This document shows positions 38,653 to 53,584 of a stretch of DNA of 64,000 bases, one piece after another (positions within the stretch are counted from its first letter, which is position 1; each line of letters starts with the position of its first letter). Both the position numbers and the translations under genes were made by a program. Origin of the DNA: Inia geoffrensis (Eukaryota; Chordata; Mammalia; Artiodactyla; Iniidae); assembly GCA_036417435.1 (NCBI GenBank), contig CM070904.1, positions 44,399,908 through 44,463,907 on the forward strand, given 5' to 3'. The notes under the pieces are model-generated. The model did not search any database and was not told where the DNA came from. It saw only the letters and a program-made list of their open reading frames with translations.

Positions 38653-39533
38653 ATGAGAAGACAGAAAAAAACACCGCAGATGAAGGAGCAAGATAAAAAC
38701 CCACCAGACCTAACAAATGAAGAGGAAACAGGCAGTCCAGCTGAAAAAGAATTCAGAATAATGATAGTAAAGATGATCCAAAATCTTGGAAATAGAATAG
38801 ACAAAATGCAAGAAAGATTTAACAAGGACCTAGAAGAACTAAAGATGAAACAAACAATGATGAACAACACAATAAATGGAATGAAAAATACTCTAGATGG
38901 GATCAATAGCAGAATAACAGAGGCAGAAGAACGGATAAGTGACCTGGAAGATAAAAGACTGCAAATAACTACTGCAAAGCAGAATAAAAAAAAAAAAGAA
39001 TGAAAAGAACTGAGGACACTGTCAGAGACCTCTGGGACAACATTAAACGCACCAACATTCGAATTATAGGGGTTCCAGGGGAAGAAGAGAAAAAGAAAGG
39101 GACTGCGAAAATATTTGAAGAGATTATAGTTGAAAACTTCCCTAATAAGCGACAGGAATCAAGTCCAGGAAGCACAGAGAGTCCCATACAGGATAAATCC
39201 AAGGATAAATACGCCAAGACACATATTAATCAAACTGTCAAAAATTAAATACAGAGCAAGCATATTAAAAGCAGCAAGGGAAAAATAACACACAATGGAA
39301 TCCCCATAAGGTTAAAAGCTGATCTTTCAGCAGACACTCTGCAAGCCAGAAGGGACTGGCAGGACATATTTAAAGGGATGAAGGAGAAAAACCTGCAACC
39401 AAGATTACTCTACCCAGCAAGGAACTCATTCAGATTTGATGGAGAAATTAAAACCTTTACAGACAAGCAAAAGCTGAGAGAGTTCAGCACCACCAAACCA
39501 GCTTTACAACAAATGCTAAAGGAATTTCTCTAG
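38653..39533 (+). pseudogene. L1-C ORF1, frameshifted
   Basis: ATG 38653 (MRRQKKTPQMKEQDK) opens the coiled-coil N-terminus. A 12-A run (38986-38997) shifts the frame and a TGA follows at 39001-39003, so translation stops after 116 residues, before the RRM. The RRM start (TNIRIIGVPG) is readable in the next frame from about 39000, and a second disruption follows near 39150. The C-terminal domain (from about 39310 to TAG 39531-39533) is readable in pieces. No RNA-binding trimer could form from this copy. Confidence 0.9.
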
Positions 39534-39591
39534 AAAAGAAACATAAAAGAAAGAAAAGACCTATAATAACGAACCCAAAACAATTTAGAAA

Positions 39592-42500
39592 ATGGGAATA
39601 GGAACATACATATCGATAATTACCTTAAATGTAAATGGACTAAATGCTCCCAGCAAAAGACACAGATTGGCTGAACGGATACAAAAACAAGACCCTTATA
39701 TATGCTGTCTACAAGAGACCCACTTCAGACCTAGAGACACATACAGACTGAAAGTAAGGGGATGGAAAAAGATATTCCATGCAAATGGAAATCACAAGAA
39801 AGCTGGAGTAGCAATTCTCATATCAGACAAAATAGACTTTAAAATAAAGACTATTAGAAGAGACAAAGAAGGACACTACATAATGATCAAGGGATCAATC
39901 CAAGAAGAAGATATAACAATCGTAAATATTTACGCACCCAACATAGGAGCACCTCAATACATAAGGCAAATACTAACAGCCATAAAAGGGGAAATCAACA
40001 TTAACACATTCATATTAGGGGACTTTTTAACACCCCACTTTCACCAATGGACAGATCATCCAAAATGAAACTAAATAAGGAAACACAAGCTTTAAATGAT
40101 ACATTAAACAAGATGGACTTAATTGATATTTATAGGACACTCCATCCAAAAACAACAGAATACACATTTTTCTCAAGTGCTCATGGAACATTCCCCAGGA
40201 AAGATCATATCTTGGGTCAAAAATCAAGCCTTGGTAAATTTAAGAAAACTGAAATTGTATCAAGTATCTTTTCCGACAACAACGCCATGAGACTAGATAT
40301 CAATTACAGGAAAATATCTGTAAAAAATACAAACACATGGAGGCTAAATAATACACAACTTAATAACGATGTGATCACTGAAGAAATCAAAGAGGAAATC
40401 AAGAAATACCTAGAAACAAATGACAATGGAGACACAATGACCCAAAACCTATGGGATGCAGCAAAAGTAGTTCTAAGGGGGAAGTTTACAGCAATACAAG
40501 CCCACCTTAAGAAGCAAGAAACATCTCGACTAAACAACCGAACCTTGCACTTCAAGCAATTAGAGAAAAAAAAACAAAAAAACCCAAAAGCTAGCAGAAG
40601 GAAAGAAAACATAAAAATCAGATCAGAAATAAATGAAAAAGAAATGAAGGAAACAATAGCAAAGATCAATAAAATTAAAAGCTGGTTCTTTGAGAAGATA
40701 TACAAAATAGATAAACCATTGGCCAGATTCATCAAGAAAAAAAGGGAGAAGACTCAATTCAATAGAATTAGAAATGATAAAGGAGAAGTAACAACTGACA
40801 CTGCAGAAATACAAAAGATCATGAGAGATTACTACAAGCAACTCTATGCCAAAAAAATGGACAATCTGGAAGAAATGGACAAATTCTTAGAAATGCACAG
40901 CCTGCCAAGACTGAATCAGGAAGAAACAGAAAATGTGAACAGACCAATCAAAAGCACTGAAATTGAAACTGTGATTAAAAATCTTCCAACAAAGAAAAGC
41001 CCAGGACCAGATGGCTTCACAGGCAAATACTATCAAACATTTAAAGAACAGCTAACACCTATCCTTCTCAAACTCTTCCAAAATATAGCAGAGGGAGGAA
41101 CACTCCCAAATTCCTTCTATGAGGCCACCATCACCTTGATACCAAAACCAGAAAAGGATGTCACAAAGAAAGAAAACTACAGGCCAATATCACTGATGAA
41201 CATAGATGCAAAAATCCTCAACGAATACTAGCAAACAGAATCCAACAGCACATTAAAAGCATCATACACCATGATCAAGTGGGGTTTATTCCAGGAATGC
41301 AAGGATTCTTCAATATATGCAAATCTATCAATGTGATAAACCATATTAACAAACTGAAGGAGAAAAAACATATGATCATCTCAATAGATGCAGAGAAAGC
41401 TTTGGACAAAATTCAACACCCATTTATGATAAAAACCCTGCAGAAAGTAGGCATAGAGGGAACTTTCCTCAACATAATAAAGGCCATATATGACAAGCCC
41501 ACAGCCAACATCATCCTCAATGGTGAAAAACTGAAAGCATTTCCACTAAGATCAGGAAAAAGACAAGGTTGCCCACTCTCACCACTCTTATTCAACAGAG
41601 TTTTGGAAGTTTTAGCCATAGCAGTCAGAGACGAAAAGGAAATAAAAGGAATAAAAATTGGAAAAGAAGAAGTAAAGCTGTCACTGTTTGCAGATGACAT
41701 GATACTATACACAGAGAATCCTAAAGATGCTACCAGAAAACTACTAGAGCTAATCAATGAATTTGGTAAAGTAGCAGGATACAAAATTAATGTACCCAGA
41801 TCTCTGGCATTCCTATATACTAATGATGAAAAATCTGAAAGTGAAATCAAGAAAACACTCCCATTTACCACTGCAACCAAAAGAATAAAATATCTAGGAA
41901 TAAACCTACCTAAAGAGACAAAAGACCTGTATGCAGAAAATTATAAAACGCTGATGAAAGAAATTAAAAATGATACAAATAGTTGGAGAGATATACCATG
42001 TTCTTGGATTGGAATAATCAACACTGTGAAAATGACTCTACTACCCAAAGCAATCTATAGATTCAATGCAATCCCTATCAAACTACCACTGGCATTTTTC
42101 ACAGAACTAGAACAAAAAATTTCACAATTTGTATGGAAACACAAAAGACCCGAATAGCCAAAGCAATCTTGAGAATGAAAAACGGAGCTAGAGGAATCAG
42201 GCTCCCTGACTTCAGCCTATACTACGAAGCTACAGTAATCAAGACGGTATGGTACTGGCACAAAAACAGAAAGATAGATCAATGGAACAGGATAGAAAGC
42301 CCAGAGATAAACCCACGCACATATGGACACCTTATCTTTGATAAAGGTGGCAGGAATGTACAGTGGAGAAAGGACAGCCTCTTCAATAAGTGGTGCTGGG
42401 AAAACTGGACAGGTACATGTAAAAGTAAGAGATTAGATCACTCCCTAACACCATACACAAAATTAAGCTCAAAATGGATTAAAGACCTAAATGTAAGGCC

Positions 42501-43407
42501 AGAAACTATCAAACTCTTAGAGAAAAACATAGGCAGAACACTCTATGACATAAATCACAGCAAGATCCTTTCTGACCCACCTCCTAGAGAAATGGAAATA
42601 AAAACAAAATTAAACAAATGGGACCTAATGAAACTTCAAAGCTTTTGCACAGCAACGGAAACCATAAACAAGACCAAAAGACAACCCTCAGAATGGGAGA
42701 AAATATTTGCAAATGAATCAACTGACAAAGGATTAATCTCCAAAATTTACAAGCAGCTCATGCAGCTCAATAACAAAAAAGCAAACAAACCAATCCAAAA
42801 ATGGGCAGAAGACCTAAATAGACATTTCTCCAAAGGAGATATACAGACTGTCAAACACATGAAAGAATGCTCAACATCATTAATCATTAGAGAAATGCAA
42901 ATCAAAACTACAATGAGATATCATCTCACACCAGTCAGAATGGCCATCATCAAAAAATCTAGAAACAGTAAATGCTGGAGAGAGTGTGGAAAAAAGGGAA
43001 CACTCTTGCACTGCTGTTGGGAATGAGAATTGGTACAGCTGCTATGGAGAACAGTATGGAGGTTCCTTAAAAAACTACAAATGGAACTACCATATGACAC
43101 AGCAATCCCACTACTGGACATATACCCTGAGAAAACCATAATTCAAAAAGAGTCATGGACCATAATGTTCATTGCAGCTCTATTTACAATAGCCCAGAGA
43201 TGGAAACAGCCTAAGTGCCCATCATCGGATCAATGGATAAAGAAGATGTGGCACATATACACAATGGAATATTACTCAGCCATAAAAAGAAACAAAATTG
43301 AGCAATTTGGAATAAGGTGGATAGACCTAGAGTCTGTCATACAGAGTGAAGTAAGTCAGAAAGAGAAAGACAAATACCATATGCTAACACATATATATAG
43401 AATTTAA
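39592..43407 (+). pseudogene. L1-C ORF2 (endonuclease and reverse transcriptase), broken
   Basis: It starts at ATG 39592 with an APE-like endonuclease (ITLNVNGLNAP, then CLQETHFRPRDTY). A run of five T at 40024-40028 disrupts the endonuclease GDFN catalytic motif and shifts the frame. Further frameshifts lie near 41222-41225 and 42147-42151. The RT catalytic FADD is intact at 41687-41698. A TGA at 43024-43026 replaces the last cysteine codon of the C-terminal CCHC motif (42973-43026). The remaining frame runs to TAA 43405-43407. With three frameshifts and one nonsense codon it cannot make full ORF2p, whose usual length is about 1,275 residues. Confidence 0.93.
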
Positions 43408-43833
43408 GAAAAAGAAATGTCATGAAGAACCTAGGGGTAAGATAGGAATAAAGACACAGACCTACTAGAGAACGGACTTGAGGATATGGGAAGGGGGAAG
43501 GGTGAGCTGTGACAAAGCGAGAGAGAGGCATGGACATATATACACTACCAAACGTAAGGTAGATAGCTAGTGGAAAGCAGCCGCATAGCACAGGTAGATC
43601 AGCTTGGTGCTTTGTGACCGCCTGGAGGGGTGGGATAGGGAGGGTGGGAGGGAGGGAGACGCAAGAGGGAAGAGATATGGGAACATATGTATATGTATAA
43701 CTGATTCACTTTGTTATAAAGCAGAAAGTAACACACAATTGTAAAGCAATTATACCCCAATAAAGATGTTAAAAAAAAAAAAAGAATCATGCACAGTGCC
43801 GTATGCTACGAAAAAAAAAAAAAGATGAGGGGG

Positions 43834-45601
<1,768 letters not shown>

Positions 45602-48368
45602 TTATGAAAAAGATAATCATCTTATTAAATAATAATAAAGAACTATTAAACTCTAGTGCTTTCTGACTTCTTTTGTTAAATTCCCAAACCTGGTTTCTAT
45701 GAGAAACAGAAAAATCATTTTTACTTTTATGTTTTTTAACAGTTTTTAATTTTATTTTATTTATTTTTTTATACAGCAGGTTATTAGTCATCAACTTTAT
45801 ACACATCAGTGTATAATGTAAATCTCAATCACCCAGTTCATCACACCACAATCCCCCGCCACCTCGCGGCTTTCCCCCGCTTCGTGTCCATAAGTTTGTT
45901 CTCTACATCTGTCTCAACTTCTGTCCTGCAAACCGGTTCATCTGTACCATTTGTCCAGGTTCCACATACATGCATTAATATACGATATTTGTTTTCCTCT
46001 TTCTGACTTACTTCACTCTGTATGACAGTCTCTAGATCCATCCACGTCTCAACAAATGACCCAATTTCATTCCTTTTTATGGCTGAGTAATATTCCATTA
46101 TATATATACGTACCACATCTTCTTTATCCATTCGTCTGTCGATGGGCATTTAGGTTGCTTCCATGACCTGGCTATTGTAAATAGTGCTGCAATGAACACT
46201 GGGGTGCATGTGTCTTTTTGAATTATGGTTTTCTCTGGGTATATGCCCAGTAGTGGGATTGTTGGATCATATGGTAATTCTATTTTTAGTTTTTTGAGGA
46301 ACCTCCATACTGTTCTCCATAGTGGCGGTATCAATTTACATTCCCACCAACAGTGCAAGACGGTTCCCTTTTCTCCACACCCTCTCCAGCATTTGTTCTT
46401 TGCAGATTTTCTGATGATGCCCATTCCAACTGGGGTGAGGTAATACCTCATTGTCGTTTTGATTTGCATTTCTCTAATAATTAGTTATTTGGAGCAGCTT
46501 TTCATGTGTTTCTTGGCCATCTGTATGTCTTCTTTGGAGAAATATCTATTTAGGGCTTCTTCCCATTTTTGGATTTGGTTGTTTGTTTCTTTAATATTGA
46601 GCTGCATGAGCTGTTTATATATTTTGGAGATCAATCCTTTTTCCGTTGATTTGTTTCCAAATATTTTCTCCCATTCTGAGGGTTGTCTTTTCGTTTTGTT
46701 TATGGTTTCCTTTTCTGTGCAGAAGCTTTTCAGTTTCATTAGGTCCCATTTGTTTATTTTTGTTTTTATTTCCATTACTCTAGGAGGTGGATCAAAAAAG
46801 ATCTTGCTGTGATTTATGTCAAAGAGTGTTCTTCCTATGTTTTCCTCTAAGAGTTTTATAGTGTCCAGTCTTATATTTAGGTCTCTAATCCATTTTGAGT
46901 TTATTTTTGTGTATGGTGTTAGGGAGTGTTCTAATTTCATTCTTTAACATGTAGCTGTCCAGTTTTCACAGCACCACTTATTAAAGAGACTGTCTTTTCT
47001 CCATTGTATATCCTTGCCTCCTTTGTCGTAGATTAGTTGACCATAGGTCCGTGGGTTTACCTCTGGGCTTTCTATCTTGTTCCATTGATCTATGTTTCTG
47101 TTTTTGTGCCAGTACCAAATTGTATTGATTACTGTAGCTTTGTAGTACAGTCTGAAGTCATATTCCTCCAGCTCCATTTTCTTCCCTCAAGACTCCTTTG
47201 GCTATTCAGGGTCTTTTGTGTCTCCATACAAATTTTAAGGTTTTGTGTTCTAGTTCTGTAAAAAATGCCACTGGTAATTTGATAGAGATTGCATTGAATC
47301 TGTAGATTTCTTTGGGTAGTATAGTCATTTTCACAAAATTGATTCTTCCAATCCAAGAACATGGTATATCTCTCCATCTGTTGGTATCATATTTAATTTC
47401 TTTCATCAGTGTCTTATAGTTTTCTCAATATAGGTCTTTTGTCTCCCTAGGTAGGTCTATTCCTATGTATTTTATTCTTTTCATTGCAGTGGTAAATGGA
47501 AGTGTTTCCTTAATTTCTCTTTCAAATTTTTCATCATTAGTGTATAGGAATGCAAGAGATTTCTGTGCATTAATTTTGTATCCTGCAACCTTACCAAATT
47601 CATTGATTAGCTCTAGTAGTTTTCTGGTAGCATTTTTAGGATGCTCTATGTATAGTATCATGTCATCTGCAAACAGTGACAGTTTTACTTCTTCTTTTCC
47701 AATTTGGATTCCTTTTATTTCTTTTTCTTCTCTGACTGCCGTGGCTAGGACTTCCAAAACTATGTTGAATAACAGTGGTGAGAGTGGACATCCTTGTCTT
47801 GTTCCTGATCTTAGAGGAAATGCTTTCAGTTTTTCACCATTGAGAATGATGTTTGCTGTGGGTTTGTCGTATATGCTCTTTATTATGTTGAGGTAGGTTC
47901 CCTCTATGCCCACTTTCTAGAGAAGTTTTTATCATAAATCGGTGTTGAATTTTGTCAAAAGCTTTTTCTGCATCTATTGAGATGATCATATGGTTTTTAT
48001 TCTTCAATTTGTTAATATGGTGTATCACATTGATTGATTTGCGTATATTGAAGAGTCCGTGCATCCCTGGGATAAGTCCCACTCGATCACGTTGTCTGAT
48101 CCTTTTAATGTGTTGTTGGATTGTGTTTGCTAGTATTTTGTTGAGGATTTTGCATCTATATTCATCAGTGATATTGATCTGTAATTTTCTTTCTTTCTAG
48201 TATCTTTGTCTGCTTTTGGTATCAGGTTGATGGTGGCCTCATAGAATGAGTTTGGGAGTGATCCTTCCTCTGCAATTTTTTGGAAGAGTTTGAGAAGGAT
48301 GCATGTTAGCTCTTTTCTAAATGTTTGATAGAATTCACCTGTGAAGCCATCTGGTCCTGGACTTTTGT

Positions 48369-48605
48369 TTCTTGGGAGATTTTTTTTTTTTTTTTTTTGC
48401 AGTACGCGGGCCTCTCACTGTTGTGGCCTCTCCCGTTGCGGAGCACAGGCTCCGGATGCACAGGCTACACGGCCATGGGTCACAGCCCTCACCGCTCCGC
48501 AGCATGTGGGATCTTCCCAGACTGGGGCACGAACCTCTGTCCCCTGCATCGGAAGGCAGACTCTCAACCACCGTGCCACCAGGTAAGCCCTTGTTGGAAG
48601 ATTTT
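48369..48605 (-). mobile_element. CHR-type SINE nested in L1-D ORF2
   Basis: The body is about 48381-48590, with 18 T at the left and the head complement (ccaccaggtaagccc) at the right. Flanks are near-duplicates around cttgggagattttt / gttggaagattttt. Confidence 0.92.
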
Positions 48606-49711
48606 TAATCACAGTTTCAATTTCATTACTTGTGATTGGTCTGTTCATATTTTCTGTTGCTTTCTGGTTCAGTCTTGCAAGGTTATACCTTTCAAAGAAT
48701 TTGTCCATTTCTTCCAGGTTGTCCATTTTATTGGCATAGAGTTGCTTGTAGTAGTCTCTTAGGATGCTTTGTATTTCTGCCATGTCAGTTGTAACTTCTC
48801 CTTTTTCATTTCTAATTTTATTTTATTGAGTTCTCTCCATCTTTTTCTTGATGAGTCTGGTTAATGATTTATCAATTTTATCTTCTCAAAGTACCAGCTT
48901 TTAGGTTTATTGATATGTGCTATTGTTTTCTTTGTTTCTATTTCATTTATTTCTGCTCTGATCTCTATGATTTCTTTCCTGCTGCTAACCTTGGGTTTTG
49001 TTTGTTCTTCTTTCTGTAATTCCTTTAGATGTAAGGTTAGATTGTTTATTTGAGATTTTTCTTGTTTCTTGAGGTAGGCTTGTATAGCTATAAACTTCCC
49101 TCTTAGGACTGCTTTTGCTGCATCCCATAGGTTTTGGATCATCGTGTTTCCATTGTCATTTGTCTCTAGACATTTTTTGATTTCCTCTTTGATTTCTTCA
49201 GTGATCTCTTGGTTATCTAGTGACGTACTGTTTAGCCTCCATGTGTTTGTGGGGTTTTTTTTCCCTGGAAGTTATTTCTAATCTCATAGCATTGTGGTCA
49301 GAAAATATGATATGATTTCAATTTTCTTAAATTTACTGAGGCTTTATTTGTGACCCAAGATGTGATCTATCCTGGAGAATGTTCCGTGTGCACTTGAGAA
49401 GAAAGTGTAATCTGCTGTTTTTGGATGGAATGTCCTATAAATATGAATTAAATCTATCTTGTCTATGGTGTCATTTAAAGCTTCTGTTTCCTTTTTTATT
49501 TTCATTTTGGATGATCTGTCCATTGGTGTAAGTGAGGTGTTAAAGTCCCTCACTATTAATGTGTTACTGTCGATTTCCTCTTTTATAGCTCTTAGCACTT
49601 GCCTTATGTATTGAGGTGCTCCTATGTTGGGTGCATATATATTTATCATTGTTATATCTTCTTGGATTGATCCCTTGATCATTATATAGTGTCCTTCCTT
49701 ATCTCTTGTAG

Positions 49712-49954
49712 CATTCTTTATTTTATTTTTTTATTTTAATTTTTATTTTGCATTACACAGGCCTCACTGTTGTGGCCTCTCCTATGGCGGAGCACAGGCT
49801 CCAGATGCGCAGGCTCAGCGGCCATGGCTCATGGGCCCAGCCGCTCTGCGGCATGTAGGATCTTCCTGGACTGGGGCACGAACCCATGTCCCCTGCATCG
49901 GCAGGCAGACTCTCAACCACTGTACCACCAGGGAAGCCCACATTCTTTATTTTA
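49712..49954 (-). mobile_element. CHR-type SINE nested in L1-D endonuclease region
   Basis: The body 49726-49940 is flanked by a perfect cattctttatttta at 49712-49725 and 49941-49954. The tail is T-rich with A interruptions (an aged poly(A)). Confidence 0.95.
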
Positions 49955-50260
49955 AAGTTGAATTTATCTGATAAGAGTATTGCTACTCCAGCTTTCTTTT
50001 GATTTCCATTTGCATGGACTATCTTTTTCCATCCCCTCACTTTCAGTGTGTATGTGTCCCTAGGTCTGAAGTGGGTCTCTTGTACACTGCATATAGATGG
50101 GTCTTGTTTTTGTATCCATTCAGCAAGCCTGTGTCTTTTGGTTGGAGCATTTAATCCTTTCACTTTGAAGGTAATTATCCATGTGTATATTCCTATGAAC
50201 ATTTTCTTAATTGTTTTGGGTTTGTCATTGTACGTCCTTTTCTTCTCTTGTGTTTCCCAC

Positions 50261-50757
50261 TTAGGGAAGTTCCTTTAGCATTTGTTGTAGAGCTGGTTTG
50301 GTGGTGCTGAATTCTCTTAGCTTTTGCTTCTGTGTAAAGCTCTTGATTTCTCCATCGAATCTGAATGAGATCCTCTTAGGCTGTCTTCATTTATTTTCAT
50401 TCGTTTTTCTTTATTCTGTTCTTCAGCAGTGAATTCCACCATTCTGTCTTCCAGGTCACTTATCCGTTCTTCTGCCTCAGCTATTCTGCTATTGATTCCT
50501 TCTAGTGTAGTTTTCATTTCAGTTATTGTATTATTCATCTCTGTTTCTTTGTTCTTTAATTCTTCTAGGTCTTTGTTAAACGTTTCTTGCATCTTCTCGA
50601 TCTTTGCCTCCATTCTTTTTCTCAGGTCCTGAATCATCTTCACTATCATTATTCTGAATTCTTTTTCTGGAAGGTGACCTATCTCCATTTCATTTAGTTG
50701 TTTTTCTGGGGTTTTGTCTTGTTCCTTCATCTGGTACATAGCCCTCTGCCTTTTCAT
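50261..50757 (-). pseudogene. L1-D ORF1 with internal deletion
   Basis: ATG 50757 opens the coiled-coil N-terminus ([15 protein letters not shown], through ISDLEDRMVEF). At about 50373 the sequence jumps from just before the RRM to the late C-terminal domain in another frame (GSHSDSMEKSRAL is out-of-frame C-terminal sequence). The RRM and most of the C-terminal domain, roughly 400 bp, are missing. The original stop lies at 50261-50263. Confidence 0.85.
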
Positions 50758-50854
50758 CTTGTCTATCTTTCTGTGATTGTGGGTTTTGTTCCATAGGCTG
50801 CAGGATTGTAGTTCTTCTTGCTTCTGCTGTCTGCCCTCTCCATTTTTACTTTTA

Positions 50855-51635
50855 AAAATATAAACCATAGTACATTCTATTGTTTAAATTTTCCTCCTCT
50901 CTCTCCAATTAGACAACTTGACTTTTCTTTTTCTTAAAAACCACATGATATAAATAAAAGTATATTTCAAATTAATATGGAATACAGATTTTATTATTTT
51001 CAATCTGAACCATGATCATAGTAGTATTGTGCTATATCTCTAAATGAACAGCCAAATCCAACAAGATATCTGAACTATAAAAAGGACTGTTCTCTAAGTT
51101 CTGTTTAAAGTGTGTAAGCTTTTAATCATTCGCACTCTCCATTACTGGATTCTTCACAGTTATAGTAACATATTTTTTATAGTTTATGCTTCTTTCTCCG
51201 AAATTTTATAAATGTGCACTATTAACTTGTATTGAGTGTTCATTTGGTAGCAGAGACTCTGAAATGTGCCACAGATAGAAAATAGTCCAGTAGCCAGAAC
51301 TGTAGTAAAATTTCACATTTATTATTATATTATGTCAAACTGTCATAGCAAAGCTATAAGCATGCTACTATCATTTTTCATTTCATAGATGAAGATTCTG
51401 AGATTCAAAGAGATTATTTTAATCAAATATACATATATGGCCTGTCTCTAAAACTAGTGTTCTTTCAAAGTCTCCATGCTGAGTGCATTAAAAAAATTTA
51501 ATGTAATGAAATAATTTTAAATAAAAATCATAATTTTAAAGGTTTTGAACAATTTAGACTTTTCAACAAGCATCTGTCTTAATGACAACTGAGACCACAT
51601 CAATTTCAACCTAGAAGATACACATCAATAATAAC
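50855..51635. other. LRP1B intron, mostly unassigned
   Basis: A faint MIR-like patch is at 51370-51480 ('tttcatagatgaagattctg'). Nothing else was recognised. Confidence 0.45.
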
Positions 51636-51885
51636 CATCCCTTTCTAAATCTACTTTTGTGCAAGGCACAGTACTAAACACTATAGATTAATTCATTTAA
51701 TCTTCACAATTCTATAAGGTATGTACTACTATTATTAAACCATCTTACAGTTAAGAACACTGAAGCAAAGAGAGGTTAAGTGGTTTTTCCTGGATTACAG
51801 AATGAACAGTGGCTCCAGGTTATGAACCAAGAACTGATTTTAGAGTCCATGGCATAAATCTCATTTCTACACTGTCTCCTTCCAT
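51636..51885 (-). repeat. MIR SINE
   Basis: MIR in reverse: 'gcaaggcacagtactaaaca', 'catttaatcttcacaattct', 'gaagcaaagagaggttaagt'. Confidence 0.8.
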
Positions 51886-53580
51886 AGATGGATAGAGTTT
51901 AGTCTTCTTTCTCTTGACATATAGATATGGAACTTAGATTATGATGGTGAATTTGAGTAGCTCATTTCATTTATGTTTTTATTTACACTCACAAATTTAT
52001 TTTTAGGAACAGAAAAGTTTTCTGTGAGGAAAAAGGGCAGAGACTTTGTAAGAGACTCTTTTGAAAGGTGTATAGCACAGTATGGTGGACTGAGCACATG
52101 TGTTTCCACTTCTGTTTCTTCTACTAACCCACTGCAACAGAAATATGGAAACATAAAACAGAATTAACCCATAGTGCATCCACATAATAAACAAGAGAAT
52201 GACAGGCATATAAACAAAGTGTACAAGATGGTGAGTGTATGGAAACAGGAAAATGGGGAAATAGGCAGATAAAGTTGCAACCTAGAATGTGATTTTAAAA
52301 AGGCTATGGAGGAGTGGAAGACATCCCCTTCCACAGAACTCTAGATGACCTTGATTTTAGCTTGGAAATAACAGAGTGAATTGCAAACAAAGGTTAAAAA
52401 TAGGGTGATTAAGTCAAGATATTTTTATATGTTATACTACCTACCATCACAATGTCCCCCACCCTTTGCCCTAAGTTTACAGATGGCTAATGGCTGATAG
52501 AAAGTCTCAAAGAAACACATAAGCAAAGCTCTTTTTTAAGATACTCAGTGAAAAATTGGGGATATTAAGGCTGGTGCTCTGCAATAAGGTTCTTTTCATT
52601 CTGACCTTTGGGGAACCCAAATCCTGACCTTCTAAAGCAAAACCTGCAAACTCCCTCCTACAAGACATCTTCATGCCATACACCTATCTGTGCCTTCAGG
52701 AGAAAGCTTCATGTGTTAAATCTCTAAATGTAACACAGTATGTGTTCAAAGCTATGCAGAGCTCCCAGGAAGAGATCCCCCTGCAAGGAAGATACCAAGT
52801 GAAAAGAGTTTTATTTTCATAAAGAGAGAGGAAACCAGGATAGATCACCCAGTCCTTTCTTAAATGTCATGGGAAACCCGGATATTAAGTTCAATGAGGA
52901 AAATTAGCAGAGTGGAAAGTAAACACTAAGATAAAACATAGAGATGCAAAATGAATAATTCAGAAAATATCTTTTAAATCATCATATTCAGGTACATATC
53001 TCATTCTAGAGAAGTTAAAGATCATTTTAAAAAGTAATATTTAGAGAACAAAAAAGGACTCAGAGATTAAAAAGTATGTCTAAATAAAAATATTTTTAAT
53101 AGAATGGCTAGAAAATGTGGTTGAGGAAATCTTCCATAGTAAAGAAGAAAAAGACAAACAGAAAATATGATAGAAAAGGAAAGAAATAAAATGTCAGTCT
53201 AAAACGTCCAAAAACTGTACTTGGAATCGCTGGATTCTTCACTTCCATGCAGTCACAGAAAAAAAAGAAGAAGAAAAATTCCAGTTTTACTTAAAAATGT
53301 CCTTAATTGACCAGTAAAAAGTATCAATTTTGTTAAATCTTAACTCTTCAGTCCAGGCCTTTTTAATATTCTGAGTGACGAAATCAAGAGTGTGCAGAAA
53401 GCACTTCTGGTGCATAGTGAAGTATGACTGTGTGGAACAAATGTACTTATGAGATGACTTGAACTGCAGGAAGAATGTGCTACTTTTTTCACAGAATATC
53501 ATTTTATCCTTGAAAGAATGTCTTACAATCTATGGCTATTCAGACTTAAGTATTTGGCAGATATTTTCTCAAAAAAGAAA
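51886..53580. other. LRP1B intron, nothing recognised
   Basis: No supported feature. Short frames at 51939-52209 and 53287-53502 have no family resemblance. Confidence 0.45.
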
Positions 53581-53584
53581 AAAA

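Larger units (their letters stand above)
36524..43833 (+). mobile_element. L1-C: near full-length cetacean L1 with a 3' transduction
   Basis: The body 36538-43819 is flanked by aaaagatgaggggg at 36524-36537 and 43820-43833. It has a 5'UTR (to 38652) that is CpG-rich for about 950 bp and then pyrimidine-rich, ORF1 (38653-39533), a short spacer, ORF2 (39592-43407), a 3'UTR with AATAAA (43759-43764), poly(A) of 13 (43771-43783), 27 nt of non-L1 sequence (43784-43810) and a second poly(A) of 13. Perfect flanks and retained CpGs suggest a fairly recent insertion, though both ORFs are broken. It is antisense to LRP1B, inside the 11.5-kb intron. Confidence 0.96.
45841..50202 (-). pseudogene. L1-D ORF2, broken
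   Basis: ATG 50202 opens the endonuclease region (LNAPTKRHRLAEWIQKQ), which is interrupted by the SINE at 49726-49940. The endonuclease continues at 49344-49682, and RT follows with a second SINE at 48381-48590. The FADDMILY catalytic motif is retained within 47425-47913. A TGA at 47425-47427 is at the same codon as in L1-B. C-terminal segments with MEYYSAIKRNE lie at 45841-46149. Many frameshifts separate the pieces. Confidence 0.9.
45716..50854 (-). mobile_element. L1-D: L1 in LRP1B sense orientation with two nested SINEs
   Basis: The body 45730-50840 is flanked by catttttactttta at 45716-45729 and 50841-50854. In element order it has a short 5'UTR remnant, ORF1 with an internal deletion, ORF2 with frameshifts and two CHR SINEs, a 3'UTR with a G-rich stretch (minus strand of 45854-45885), and an A-rich tail containing three overlapping AATAAA hexamers (complement of 45751-45765). 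It belongs to the same subfamily as L1-B (same ORF1 start, [19 protein letters not shown]). Its 3' end is 150 bp upstream of the acceptor of exon 45439-45579. Confidence 0.94.
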
